A stretch of DNA of 64,000 bases, from positions 1,488,001 to 1,552,000 of the forward strand of contig JABYQN010000007.1 in the NCBI GenBank assembly GCA_022606135.1, given 5' to 3'. This DNA is from Fomes fomentarius (lineage: Eukaryota; Basidiomycota; Agaricomycetes; Polyporales; Polyporaceae). A program made the translations under genes and the position numbers. Positions 10,860-25,153 of the stretch are shown in pieces. Each line of letters opens with the position of its first letter. Position 1 is the first letter of the stretch. The notes under the pieces are model-generated. The model was not told where the DNA came from. It did not search any database and saw only the letters and a program-made list of their open reading frames with translations.

Positions 10860-12191
10860 TTATGCAGCAGCAGCAATCTCCGCGGGAGCCAGTCCACAGC
10901 TCGTCTGCTCCCTCTGCCGCTTCCGCTCCAGGCTCGCAGCCTTGGCGGCCCGCCAGTCGAACGCCAGCTTCCCGGCCTCATCCAACTCCTCCTTCACCTC
11001 TACCACCAAATTGCGGACCTCGTCATCCGAGGTCTCCAAGAGGGCGTTCTGCCAGCCCGGTACTGCATCTGCCACTGCCGCAGGAGCGCCTGCAGCGTTG
11101 GTCGCGGAGAGACGCTCCTTGACTTCGTCCAGGATGAAGCGGATCGGCATGCCCCTGACCCCAGTCCACGCCTGGACGTTAGTACCATTAAGAATCGCCC
11201 GGGCGCGTCGCTGCGCCCGTCCCTTGTGGAGCAGCTTGGCGTGCTCCTCCTGCTTGCCAAAGTACCGCAGCGCGGTCTGCACCTTCTCGTCCAGGGTGTC
11301 GTTGCCTGGGACGGCAAAGACCGCAGACGACTCTGCAGGGACGACCTCGACATCGTGCGTTCGGAGGTATTGGACGAAGTGCTGCCTGAGCGGCCGCGTG
11401 TCCTTGACCGAGGGCGTGTAGTCCGCGGAGCGGTACCGCGCGACGAGCGGGAGAATGAACGGCGAGGTTGCGGCCCACTTGAAGATGTCCTCCTCGGACG
11501 TGAAACCTTGCTTCCACCTATCCATAGACAGGCCGAAGAAAGTGAGAATGTCGGCCAGGGAGGTCGACAGGAAGAAGGTCTGCGGCGGCTCCGTCGGGAC
11601 AGGGTCCGCGAGCTATTCAAGAAAACAAAGGGACATCATCAGATACGGTAAACAACTGCAGAATACACGGTAACGATGACACACCTTCAACCCGAAGTGG
11701 CTAAAGGAGAGTCCGGCGGTGTGGGCGAGCAGCCCGACGAGGAAGCCGAAATCGCCGTACGAGGTGTAGAAGAGGTTGCGCTCGACCTGCGCGTCGTCGG
11801 CGCAGACGTTCACGTCGACCTGGCAGAACTCCCCGCCGTCCTGTGTGGCGGCTGTCTGGTTAGCCACGTCCTTGTGTGCTTCGAGGACCTCTTGGAACGC
11901 GTCGACGGGGATGGCGAAGTTGCTCGTCCTGTTGCCCTCCATCGGGACGCTGGACGTCGCGCGCAATGCGTCCTTGACCTCATCGGCGGTAAGGCCCTCA
12001 CGGGGCCCCAGGACGATGAAGTCAAGGTCGCCGTAGTCGGTCTTGCCCGGAGCTTCCGGGGCCACCACGACCTTGGTGTAGAGTGTCTGTAGGATTGGCT
12101 GGAGGCGTGTTTTCAATGCATCGTACACAGAGGGCTGCATACGGGGGAAGGACGCATTCGGAAGGAGGTTCTTGAATGCGTGTCCGCCCAT
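10860..12191 (-). CDS. Nucleotidyltransferase-like protein of unknown role
   Basis: Two exons, 12191-11685 and 11612-10860, encode 419 residues starting MGGHAFKNLLPNASFPRM. Near residues 40-65 it has YTKVVVAPEAPGKTDYGDLD followed by FIVLGPREG. The DLD dyad after a Gly/Tyr loop and beta strand resembles the catalytic hG..DxD arrangement of DNA polymerase beta-type nucleotidyltransferases, although the usual GS pair is missing. The second half is helical and charged and ends in a coiled-coil-like EVKEELDEAGKLAFDWRAAKAASLERKR segment. I do not recognise a characterised orthologue; the nucleotidyltransferase label is inference from the motif. It is divergent from the zinc-knuckle gene (381-bp gap). 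Confidence 0.75.
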
Positions 12192-12572
12192 GGTTGTTAA
12201 AGTTGGTTGTTGGAGTGTTGAAGTCGAGGTTGAGTGGCGAAAGACGAGAAGTGGGTATGGAACTATGGTATGATGTGCACTACGAGGCATGCTTTATATA
12301 CCGCAAGAACTGTGGCTCTTTGTGCCGCAGCCTGTGTGGCTCGGTCTTGTGTCGGTGACTCGAGTGTTGTGATTTGCCATTGCTTGTGCTCGGAGCTTGC
12401 AGGACTGGTTGTTGAATGCATTGTTTGTATTAATACATAGATTTCAACTCGCGATAGGCGCCTACTGTTATCAGAGAGTTATCAAAAATACCTTGAGAAA
12501 TAGGCGCGCTTGCCCACGGTCGCATAACGCAGTCTCTATCCCCATCGGTGTTCGCATTAACTCCTTCACACA
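12192..12572. promoter_or_regulatory. Divergent intergenic region
   Basis: This 381-bp region lies between two head-to-head genes and should carry both promoters. TTTATATA at 12291-12298 is a TATA-like element about 100 bp from the - strand start. No other element is clear. Confidence 0.4.
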
Positions 12573-13323
12573 ATGTCGAAATTTGCACCACACCGTAAGT
12601 CTGCGACTCAACCGAGGGCCACATCGAGCACGGTCTGCCAGAAGTGTCTCGGAACAGGTGAGTCTCCCCAGCTCGAACACGGTATTATCTCAGCCGTTTG
12701 CTCACATGGTCCCTGCCCGCTGGATAGGTCATTTCACGTACGAATGTAAGGGCTCCCGGCCGTACATTTCCCGGCCGTCACGCACGCAGATGCTCGAGAA
12801 CCCGAAGCTGCTCGCGAAGCTGAAGGCGGATGGGAAGCCGTCTGTGGAGGTGCCTGAGGAGTTCAAGTCAAAGTGCGTCAAAGGCCACCACGTGGGTCGT
12901 GCTACGAGACTGATCGGGTTGGTGTGTCTGCGGCAGGAGTGGAGTCGCGAACCGCATTCTCGAGGCCAAAGAGAAGGAACGCGCGAAGAGTCACGACAAA
13001 GGGGAAGGCTCGTCACGGAAACGCAAACGGTACGTTCTTCCCGTGGTCCCCAGCTCCGCAGACGAGTATCTCATCATTCATGTACTTCGTCTAGTTCAGG
13101 ATCTATCGCTTCGTCTTCTGGATCGTCCTCCGACTCGGATAGCGACTCTGACTCTGATTCTGACTCCGACTCTAGTGCCTCCTCCGACTCTTCGGACTCA
13201 AAACCGTCTTCCGATGACTCGCATTCACGGCGAAGCTACAGCAGAAGCCCACGGAGAAAGCGTCGCTACCGTAGTGAAAGCCGCAGTCGTAGCAGGAGCA
13301 GCAGTTCACGGGGCAGACGTTGA
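12573..13323 (+). CDS. Zinc-knuckle (CCHC) protein with SR-like tail, ZCCHC10 type
   Basis: Four exons: 12573-12657, 12728-12872, 12937-13029, 13095-13323; 183 residues. The N-terminus has one CCHC knuckle, CQKCLGTGHFTYEC (C-x2-C-x4-H-x4-C), followed by KGSRPYISRPSRTQML, the arrangement of ZCCHC10. The C-terminal third is a low-complexity tract, first Ser/Asp alternation and then Arg/Ser dipeptides (SYSRSPRRKRRYRSESRSRS) like splicing SR domains. The knuckle is split by intron 1 between T and G. Likely nuclear and RNA-associated; the exact role is unknown. It is convergent with the V-ATPase c gene, the stops being 178 bp apart. Confidence 0.88.
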
Positions 13324-13501
13324 TGAGTACTCTACATTTCTCATCGTGGCCGCAGTGCCCTTCGTCCCTCATGTTCATGTGTGTATGCTATGTGACCAAG
13401 CAACTGCGTGTTTGCGGGGTATGTAATGTATGAACAATCTTCCGTGCGGAAACAGGATTGGAAGCACATTGCGGTGGCGTACTGTGATTGCTAACTCGAC
13501 A

Positions 13502-14407
13502 TCATGTGCACCTTGCTTCGGTGGCATGCGAGTTCATGATGAGCGCGACAATGAGCCTGACAGATATTATTAGCTCCATGGTTTTAGGGATGAGATGGAG
13601 ATGATAGACATACCCGTACAACCCCAGAACTTCTCCGAAGATGAGAATAAGCACCATTGTCACAAACACCTTGGACTCATAAACATATGCTCGTACGCAC
13701 TGCAGCGGGGAGGAATGTGGTAAGCAGAGGAAAGCACGAGGTGAACGCTATACGTACAGAGTCGCCCACATAACCAATGGCGTAGCCCGCAGCAAGACCG
13801 GTGAATCCACATGAAAGACCAGCGCCGAGGTGAATAAAGCCAGCGTATAGCGGGTAGTCAATAGGTTTGACTGTGAGTGGTGGGCATGAAGGAAGGCCGG
13901 TATGGTTACGAGAGGAGAACTATGTCTTCAGTAACAGTGGGCAACCGGAATGACATGGGACACTCACGTCCACCAGCTATGAGTACGGAGACGACAAGGC
14001 CGTACACGGCAATGATACCGGACATGACCACGGGAATAAGAGACTATGTTTCGTGCATCGCAACGCATGTGAGGGACACATGGACACCAAAAAGAGTCTC
14101 CATGAACACACCTTCATGATCAGCTCGGGCCTGAACGTCCCCAGACCTGCAATCCCGATTCCTGACTTCGCCGTCCCAAACGCCGCGCCGACAGCTGCAT
14201 GCCACAGCGCGCATGAGTTATGCGTTCCCGTGTATATGGTCCCAGAGAAGATAACAAGAGATACGCACTGCTGAAGATCATCTACAGAGTGCGAAGTGAC
14301 AGAGAGTCAGCGTACGTAGTGACATAGCACAAGCAGCTCTAGAGACGTACCGCGGAGGCAACTCCCGCAAAGCCAAAGAAGGGAGCGTATGGTGGACAGA
14401 CGGACAT
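13502..14407 (-). CDS. VMA3: V-type proton ATPase proteolipid subunit c
   Basis: Seven exons on the minus strand: 14407-14351, 14281-14269 (13 nt), 14194-14112, 14043-13968, 13870-13758, 13699-13614, 13556-13502; 483 nt, 160 residues, the standard length. It reads [20 protein letters not shown], then [40 protein letters not shown], a lumenal loop with [16 protein letters not shown], and the last helix [20 protein letters not shown]. The essential proton-carrying Glu of helix 4 is present in IFGEVLG. It forms the rotating c-ring of the vacuolar proton pump. The four hydrophobic helices and the GLxxGxA/GIGIAG packing motifs leave little doubt; Vma11 (c') is the only close alternative. No exon matches a long open frame, so the gene is easily missed. 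Confidence 0.93.
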
Positions 14408-14864
14408 GATGGCTAGAGAAAGTAGGATGGTGGCTATAGGAGCCTGTAGATGTCGTCCGCAACGTTGAGCACGGCGTACCCGACTCAGTGTCTAGGGTTC
14501 CCGGAATGGAAATGTATGACGCTGGGGTTAGAGCCGTAAAGACCACCCCGGGTTTTCTCTCGGCGCCATCTCGACGGACCTCTTTCAAAGGCGTAGATCA
14601 TACATTATGATTGATATAGGATCTTGAAGAGTAACGAAAGTACTAAGGCTCAGTGCCAATGTACAGGTGAGGAACAACAACTTCGGGTAGTACTGTAGGT
14701 TAAGTGGACATACAGTACGCAGTTCGAGAACATTGATTAGTGAATGGCATGAACTTCGTATATGGAGCACAACATGTATCATAGAGTACTGGGTATTTTG
14801 TGATACCGTATGGGTAAGGGTGAGTGATCAAGACAAGCCACAACTAGGGACTGGAAAGAGTACC
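14408..14864. other. Intergenic, no gene seen
   Basis: This 457-bp stretch holds the upstream region of the proteolipid gene and the 3' flank of the next gene (both on the minus strand). I find no coding signal. Confidence 0.6.
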
Positions 14865-16430
14865 TTAAGCATCCCAATCCTCCTCATCCTCATCCTCATC
14901 CTCACCGTCGTCTTCCTCTTCATCATCTTCATCGTCATCGTCATCGTCATCTTCATCTTCATCTTCATCTTCATCTTCATCCTCATCTTGACCATTCATG
15001 GCGTGTTCCTGTTCTCGCGCGAGGCGTCTCTGCTCCTTCTTCTGAGCCAGAGCCTGCAGCCGAGCACGCTCCTCCTCGACCTTGTATATTGCAAGCTCCT
15101 TCTTGCGCGCGACTGAACCGATCTCGCCCTTGAGGAATCTCTCGAACGTGTCCGTCAAGAAGATCATATTCGAGACCGTCTTCTTTTTACCTTCAATCTC
15201 CTACAAAAGAGTCTTAGTGATTAACTCGTGCGTGCGAATTGTCGTATGAGACACGGGCAATACTTACTCCGTAGTCGTTGTGAGCATCCTCGACTGGGGG
15301 CTATATGTAGAAAATAAGAAAGCAGATATGCTGCGAAGAACAAGATACTTACTCCGCCTTTCGCTACGGTGACAACAGGATGGTTACGAGTGGTACCAGT
15401 CTTCCACATGTACTCCCCATTCTTCTCCGGTTCGACAGTAATATGAACTTCCCAGCTCGCTGCAACCCTTCAGCACAGTGCAGGCGACGCGCCCCTATAT
15501 GGATTGAACTCACCGCCCAAGTCATACTCAAACTTGATAGCGATCTCCGTGTTCTTGCATTCACCTTTGCTGAGGTTGTTCCTTGACTTCATCGCCCAGA
15601 TGTCCCCCAGAGTGACCTCACTGTCCTTCTTGACCGGCACCTCCAGCTTCGCCATCAACACATCCCAAGGGTCGTTGGGATCCGGGGGAGGATGCACCCT
15701 CCTCGATCCCCTCGACGTCACCCTCATCGCAGGATCCCTCGAGTTATGCGCATAGCTCCACAACCACTCCCTATGCTCCTCGACGTCCTCGCGATCCGGT
15801 TCCTCGGGCACCCTGAACGAGCGGTGCTTCTTGATCTCGCCGCGCTTCCAGTTCGCCGAATACATCACCGCGTGCGTGACAACCTCGGCCTGGTGCGCAT
15901 GGTGCCCCGACCAGCCGAAGACGAGGAGGATGAACCTGTAGAGATGCGCGAAGGTAAAGGAGAGCGGCAGGCGTGCGACGCGGTAGACACCTTTGAAGCG
16001 GCAGAGCTGGAAGCGGAGCTGGATGAAGGTGTCGCTTGCGGGAGGAAGAAGGGAGGACGGGTCGGGTGTGAGTGTGGGTTCAGGCTCGGGTGTAGGCGCG
16101 AACTCGTCGAAATCATCGTAATAATGACGGGGCCATTTGGCAGCAACGAAATGCTCTTGTTCCTCAAACTGGGCGTCGTCGACGTCCTCGAGACGACGCT
16201 TGGACGACGTGGGTTACTCCGAGGTCATCTCGGCCGCGGCGGCAGACATGAACAGTTCCGATATTTCCTCTTCGCTGTCGGATGACTCGGAGTGGGAGTC
16301 GTAGTCGTAGTCGTAGTCTCGTTCCCGTTTGGCTAGTAGGTACAGCGCAACTGGCATGAAAACGTTAGCGACCGCAACTTCATGTGCTAAAGCAACCTTT
16401 TCACTCACGTATTATAGCAAGATCTGACAT
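14865..16430 (-). CDS. Acidic-tailed PRiA4b-ORF3-like protein, with an in-frame stop
   Basis: Exons 16430-16409, 16350-15514, 15459-15353, 15300-15268 and 15200-14865 join in frame to about 444 codons, but one codon inside exon 2 is TAA (16214-16216). Before it is MSDLAIILALYLLAKRER plus a DYDYDYD and acidic Ser stretch. After it the frame continues with SKRRLEDVDDAQFEEQEHF, then LSFTFAHLYRFILLVFGWS and HHAHQAEV, which resemble the plasmid pRiA4b ORF-3-like domain common in basidiomycetes, then SWEVHITVEPEK. The last exon has a basic coiled-coil-like helix and ends in a run of about 35 Asp/Glu. No intron can remove the TAA in frame. It is either a nonsense change, a base error, or two genes. 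Function unknown; a nuclear protein is plausible from the charge blocks. Confidence 0.6.
14875..14990. repeat. Trinucleotide-rich tract encoding an Asp/Glu run
   Basis: On the plus strand this is an imperfect array of TCATCC, TCATCT and TCATCG units, coding GAT/GAC/GAA/GAG on the minus strand. It is the acidic tail of the preceding gene and is likely to vary in length between strains. Confidence 0.8.
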
Positions 16431-16750
16431 CTGGATGAAAGCCCGTATTAGGCGGCAGGGGTATTATAGGTGTGTGTCGCTATGTAGTGTGGCAAGGCAT
16501 AGATACTGGAACGAGTCGCGGTCGTCGCTTCTCCACTACTTACTTATTTACTAACCCGCGATTTTTGATATGACCACGTGACCGCGACTCGTCGGCCTGA
16601 TCGGTTTAAACTCTAGACAACAACGCATCAAAATCCCCAGTAGAAAGGAGAATCAATACATCTTGTCCACTCACTTCAACTTGTGGTAAGTTGACACTAA
16701 TCTTACAGGCCGTACTACGTCCAGATGCCACGGATGGTCATGCAGTCGAG
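16431..16750. other. Intergenic, no gene seen
   Basis: This 320-bp stretch holds the promoter side of the acidic protein gene and the 3' flank of DUF4243 copy 1. No element is clear. Confidence 0.55.
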
Positions 16751-18551
16751 TCAAGCATCAGTCTTCCACGCATCATCCCAACCCAGCGCACTCCTATCCC
16801 AAGACCCCTCCCCCTGCCCGTGCGATACCCAGCCAAGTGTGTCCATCACGACCCCCGCAGCGCGCACGAAGATAGATCCATCCACCATGGCTATTCCCTC
16901 ATGTGTCTCCCCACCCTGCGTATCAAATGCACCAATCGCGCATCCGGGGGATGTACGCCCATATTTCTGCGCGGCATAGTACAGCGCACGGATCGCCTTC
17001 AGCGTATGCGCGTCGGGAGCGTGCAATACGGAGGAGACAATCGTCGGCCATGGGTTGTAGTCCGCGTCATTGCGCCGGTCGCCAATCGCAGACACATCTG
17101 GAGGGAGTGCCGTGCTTTTGGGCGGGCGCGGGACGTCGGTGTACGACATGATCAACTTTGGGTCGATCTGTGGGCGACCCCGCACAGTCAAGTAGATGAG
17201 GATGACAGGGACAAGTGCGCGGAGAAGCGTTGCCTTGGATTCCATGGAGGGGATCGCCGCGAGGAGGGAGGGAATGAAGAGCGATGCGTTGAGTATGTGC
17301 ATGAGGAAGAAGTCCAGACGGGGTTTGCGCCCGCGCTTCCCTGAGCCGGCGAGGAGTAGTGTTGCCGTCCAGAATAGCTCTTCGACCTTGTCGTCCAGCT
17401 CGGCTTGGCCACGTGTGATGTCTACCTGCCAGAGAGAGGAAAGGCGGCGGATTTCTTCTGGGCGACCGTCAGTACAGGCGTCCCTGAAGCGCGCAGAGAG
17501 GAGCGCGTCCGGGTCGTATGGCATGACGGGCTTCATTATTTCGGAGTCGTATGCTTGGCGGAGGATGGAGAGTAGAGGATGTCCCTTTGATGGCTGGCGA
17601 AGAGATGGACTTCGGTCCGTGTATGACAATGGTTCTGATGGAGCAGGAGCCTTCTCCAGCTCGAACAACTCCGGCCGGAAGGCTGAATGTACAGCTGCTT
17701 GGGCCAAGGCTGAGAGGAATGGCGATGCGTTTAACTAGGTCACTCGCGGAAAGCCACACACACGTACCTTGAGCTACCATGGCGTCGCTGCCGAACTCCG
17801 CTCCATACTGTTAAGTATATGTGAAGCATTAGTAGTCAGCACTAGCATCAATGTACAGGCTCACATACCCCCGTTTGAATCAACGGATGTACCCTGAAGG
17901 ACCGGTGTGGATCGGAAACTCGCACATGCGTATATGCAATGGTCACTCACGCTCCTCCCACGAATCGCAACAACATATATGCGCCATTCCCGTTCGCAGC
18001 TGGCGCGAAAACATATTGCTCCAATACCTCTCCGACGCCGTGACCTGCAATCTGTTCTGTGAAGAAGTCCAGGTAACTCGGATAATATCTGAGGAAGACA
18101 CTGAGTGATCACCAGATGCACGCTCTCTATCGTGACGACCGACCTCTCGTCTCCCAAGAAGCTTGTCCAATTCTGAATCGTGAATGTCTCCTGTATAGCC
18201 TCTCTTTTGCCCTCCTTGCGCTCGAATTGGTACATGTCTGACTGGCCCTTCACTTCATTATCGTAGATCTTCCGGAGAAGCAATGTCGGGGCGCCGAGGT
18301 CGTATGCAGCCAACAAGCTAGGTAACTCAACTTCAGACCACATACGAGGGGATACAGCATATGTGTGGAGACACTTACTGGTGGCTGAGATGATTGTGAA
18401 AGCCGACCTTACCCCAGAAACAATGATGCTTTTGCCTATCCTCCTCGAGGAGCCCTTCAATAGTACGTTTCGCCTCGAACGTCGATCCAGGTAGGTTCAG
18501 AACTCCTTCATGAATGGTAGGTGGTAGTTTGGCGACGTCGTGCTGGGTCAT
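16751..18551 (-). CDS. Questin-oxidase-like protein (DUF4243), copy 1
   Basis: Six exons: 18551-18379, 18317-18144, 18088-17951, 17893-17869 (25 nt), 17807-17768, 17709-16751; 502 residues. Exon 1 gives LPPTIHEGVLNLPGSTFEAK and the conserved FHNHLSHHLLAAYDLGAP; later come NWTSFLGDERYYPSYLDFF, VHPLIQTGYGAEFGSDAMVA, LDFFLMHILNASLFIPSL and HAPDAHTLKAIRALYYAAQKYG. These are hallmarks of DUF4243, the family of fungal questin oxidase (GedK) and AflY, cofactor-free-looking Baeyer-Villiger-type oxidases in anthraquinone and aflatoxin pathways. The His residues in HNHLSHH and DAHTLK are family-conserved. Substrate here unknown. A paralogue with the same intron positions lies at 29.0-30.8 kb in opposite orientation. 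Confidence 0.88.
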
Positions 18552-18913
18552 GATGCATGCGTTGGAGGGCGAGAGAGTGCGAAGAGGAGCTTGTGGAAGC
18601 CAACTGTATTATAAATGGTTTTTGGGAAAGACTTTCCCAATGGCCTATGATATCATCGAGATCAATTCAGCTGGTCTACATGCACCTTGTTGAACGGACG
18701 CATGAATAGGAGACCTATCATATGACGAGCATTATCATCTGGCTCCGGCCGTGCGTACAAAACGTCACACGATCCCCTGACCCAGTGTTGGAGTTTCAAG
18801 CATGGAGCTTCAAGGCCGCAGAACGCAAGTTCCGATCGTACACATAGCATGCAATCCTTACAACAGAGCTCGGCGACGGATATACGTCTAACGCCCAGGG
18901 AATATCTTTTACA
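18552..18913. other. Intergenic, no gene seen
   Basis: This 362-bp stretch lies between the DUF4243 start and the PRP2 stop. TATTATAAATGG at about 18608-18619 could serve as a distal A/T element for the - strand DUF4243 gene. Nothing else was noted. Confidence 0.5.
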
Positions 18914-22713
<3,800 letters not shown>

Positions 22714-23056
22714 AGAAGTGGTGGTAAGATAAAAGCGCTGAGGTAGTCAGACTCGGACTCAGCAGAGACTCAGCAGCCTCGGACATGGCTCCGGGGCCGT
22801 GTCGTCAACCGGCGTCTACGTCTCCGAAAACAGATATAATACGAGCTCACAGCACACTTTGTCAGACACCTCCAACCATACTTGCACTGTCAACTTGGAG
22901 TATGACTGAGTACCACAGCTTACATCGTGCAAGGTAACCTGACTGATTAGGAATGCTCGCACTGGATGAAATATCTTGGCAATCAATCTGAAGCTACATA
23001 AGTACTTGGAATCATGCCGCAGGACAACTCGCCTGTATCAGCCCTGCGAAGATAGT
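22714..23056. promoter_or_regulatory. Divergent intergenic region
   Basis: This 343-bp region lies between head-to-head PRP2 (-) and the hydrolase (+). ATATAATACG at 22833-22842 is a possible TATA-type element. No other clear motif was seen. Confidence 0.35.
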
Positions 23057-24138
23057 ATGGCCGCCCCCACACAAATGAAGACTGCGGTCGTCGACAACGG
23101 AATTCAGGTGTTCTACCGCGAGGCCTACCCAGCATCCACCACCGTCACCACAGTTCTTCCTATTGTTCTATTGCTTCACGGGTTCCCGTCGTCCTCGTTC
23201 CAGTACCGAGACCTCATACCCATACTCGCTCAGAAGTACAGGGTCATTGCACCTGATCTTCCTGGATATGGTTTCACCGATGTTCCGGGGGACCGCAAGT
23301 ACGAGTACACCTTCGAGTCCTACACGAACACTATGGCCGCATTCGTCGACGCTTTGAACATCAAGAAGTTCTCTCTCTACGTCTTCGACTATGGTGCGCC
23401 TACCGGATTCAGGTACGGACCTTGAGTTTCATTTCGTACATACTATACTCATGTCTTTCCCTGCAGACTTGCTCTGCAACGTCCGGATGCTATCACGGCA
23501 ATCATAAGTCAGAACGGCAACGCCTATGTCAAGGGATTCGGAGAGGCCTTCTGGGCGGATGTGAAAAGGGCGTGGGCGGACCCCTCTCCCGACAGCCTCG
23601 CCAAGCTCGAAGGCATCACCAGCTTGGAGGCAATCAAGTGGCAGGTGAGCGCTCGCCTTGATACATATCTGCAAGAAGCATACATACTGAGGATCTTCGT
23701 AGTATGTCACTGGTGCACCGAACACTTCCGCAATCCCCCCAGAGACCTACTACTTAGACTATTACCTGATGACGCGTCCTGGAAACGCACAAATCCAGCT
23801 CGATCTCATCCTCAACTACAAGACCAACGTCGCGCTGTACCCGGAATTTCACAAGTATTTCCGGGAGCGTAGAACTCCTGTGCTCGCAATTTGGGGCAAG
23901 AACGATCAGATCTTTGTACCTGCTGGTGCAGAAGCATTTAGTGAGGACAACCCTAACGCTGTAGTCAAGTTCGTCGATGCTGGTCACTTTGCTCTGTAAG
24001 CACACCGTCTCCCATGCTGCATGCATGTATCAGTGTCTGTCAGCTCTAACGCCACGTGACTACGCCCTTCGCAGCGAAAGTGCTTTCGGAGAGATTGGTG
24101 AAGCGATCCTTCAATTTTTGGGAAGCAACGGAGTCTAG
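23057..24138 (+). CDS. Epoxide hydrolase / haloalkane dehalogenase-like hydrolase
   Basis: Four exons: 23057-23412, 23467-23644, 23703-23995, 24075-24138; 296 residues. The alpha/beta-hydrolase landmarks are LLLHGFPSSSFQYRDLIP (oxyanion HGFP), APDLPGYGFTDVP, the nucleophile elbow VFDYGAPTGF with Asp in the nucleophile position, WGKNDQIF (acid) and AGHFALES (His). An Asp nucleophile with a following aromatic residue is typical of the epoxide hydrolase and haloalkane dehalogenase branch rather than esterases. The DYYL stretch in the cap may supply an oxyanion Tyr. The enzyme is probably soluble: there is no signal peptide. An upstream in-frame ATG at 22976 would add 27 residues of non-conserved sequence, so 23057 is preferred. 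Confidence 0.88.
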
Positions 24139-25153
24139 GCTTGTACATCCACCGAAGAGTATCGTACCTGTAGTTCAAGTACCCAGGAAGCCAACCTGCA
24201 TCTAGCACGTATGGATATCGCGTTGGTTGTGCATTGCGAGAAAGTGTCTCAGCTTGATGCAGCTAAGACTCAATGTATGGTTGTGTAGGTAATGGCCGTG
24301 CGGCGTGCCTACGTATACTGCAAGCTGCTCTTGAAGTCTAGTAGAGCGTGGGATAATAAGTAGGAAGGGAGCCTGAGTCGAGTGAGTATATCATGCAGGG
24401 ACGGATCTTCGAAACACGAAACATGGACAATCTCGTCTTCCTACTACAGTAAGGGTACTGAGTAGTAAGTACACCAACTTTCTCCACATGACATGACGCT
24501 GAAGGCGCGTCTGTCACGTGATCGTGCCGCAGCCTCGTGTCGCACATGAGTTGAACTCTGGATGGGCGTCTGCCAAGTCCAACAAAGATCCCTCTCACCC
24601 CCACTTCCCGTCCTGGCCCCGACTCTCCTCCAACGTCGCCGACGCGATCTTTTACCTTCAAGACCTCGAAACACTTCTCGAGGTTTATACTCACCTGTAG
24701 TCGCGACACATTGTCAACGCAGCACTCGGATCACCTTTCAGTGAGCTTCTCAGGTCACGCCGTCCTATTGTTCGCTCCTTTTGACATAGTACGCCTTGTC
24801 CCAGGTACTGGACGCGTATTACCACGATTGAACAGCTTATAGTGAAGGTACGAAGTGTTTATCATCAGGTGCGTTCATTTACACGACCTTGGGCATTGCG
24901 AGTGGCCACGGAAACCATTATCATACGGTCGACACCCTCTGAATCATACATTTGTCTCCCGCATGGCCTTACTTCTATTATTTGTTAGAGTCTTCACCTC
25001 TGCGCTGTATCTGCCAGGCTTGGGCTACGAGGGTGTCCACTGTACTTCGTTTACACTCGCGAAAGCTCCCTTTCTCTCCTACTCTCTCCCTACTCTATTA
25101 TTGTGCTGACACTGTATCACTAGCATCATCTCTCCTACTGACGTCCTTCCGGC
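24139..25153. other. Intergenic kilobase, no gene seen
   Basis: Only short open frames without homology. The last 300 bases before MPS1 are pyrimidine-rich, as expected for a leader and promoter. Confidence 0.55.

Noticed and set aside
10638..11651. 337-codon plus-strand ORF
   Set aside because: Lies antisense to exon 2 of the nucleotidyltransferase-like gene, whose protein is coherent across a proper intron.
14865..15005. A transposon- or satellite-derived repeat
   Set aside because: The trinucleotide array is in frame and simply encodes the acidic tail of the adjacent gene.
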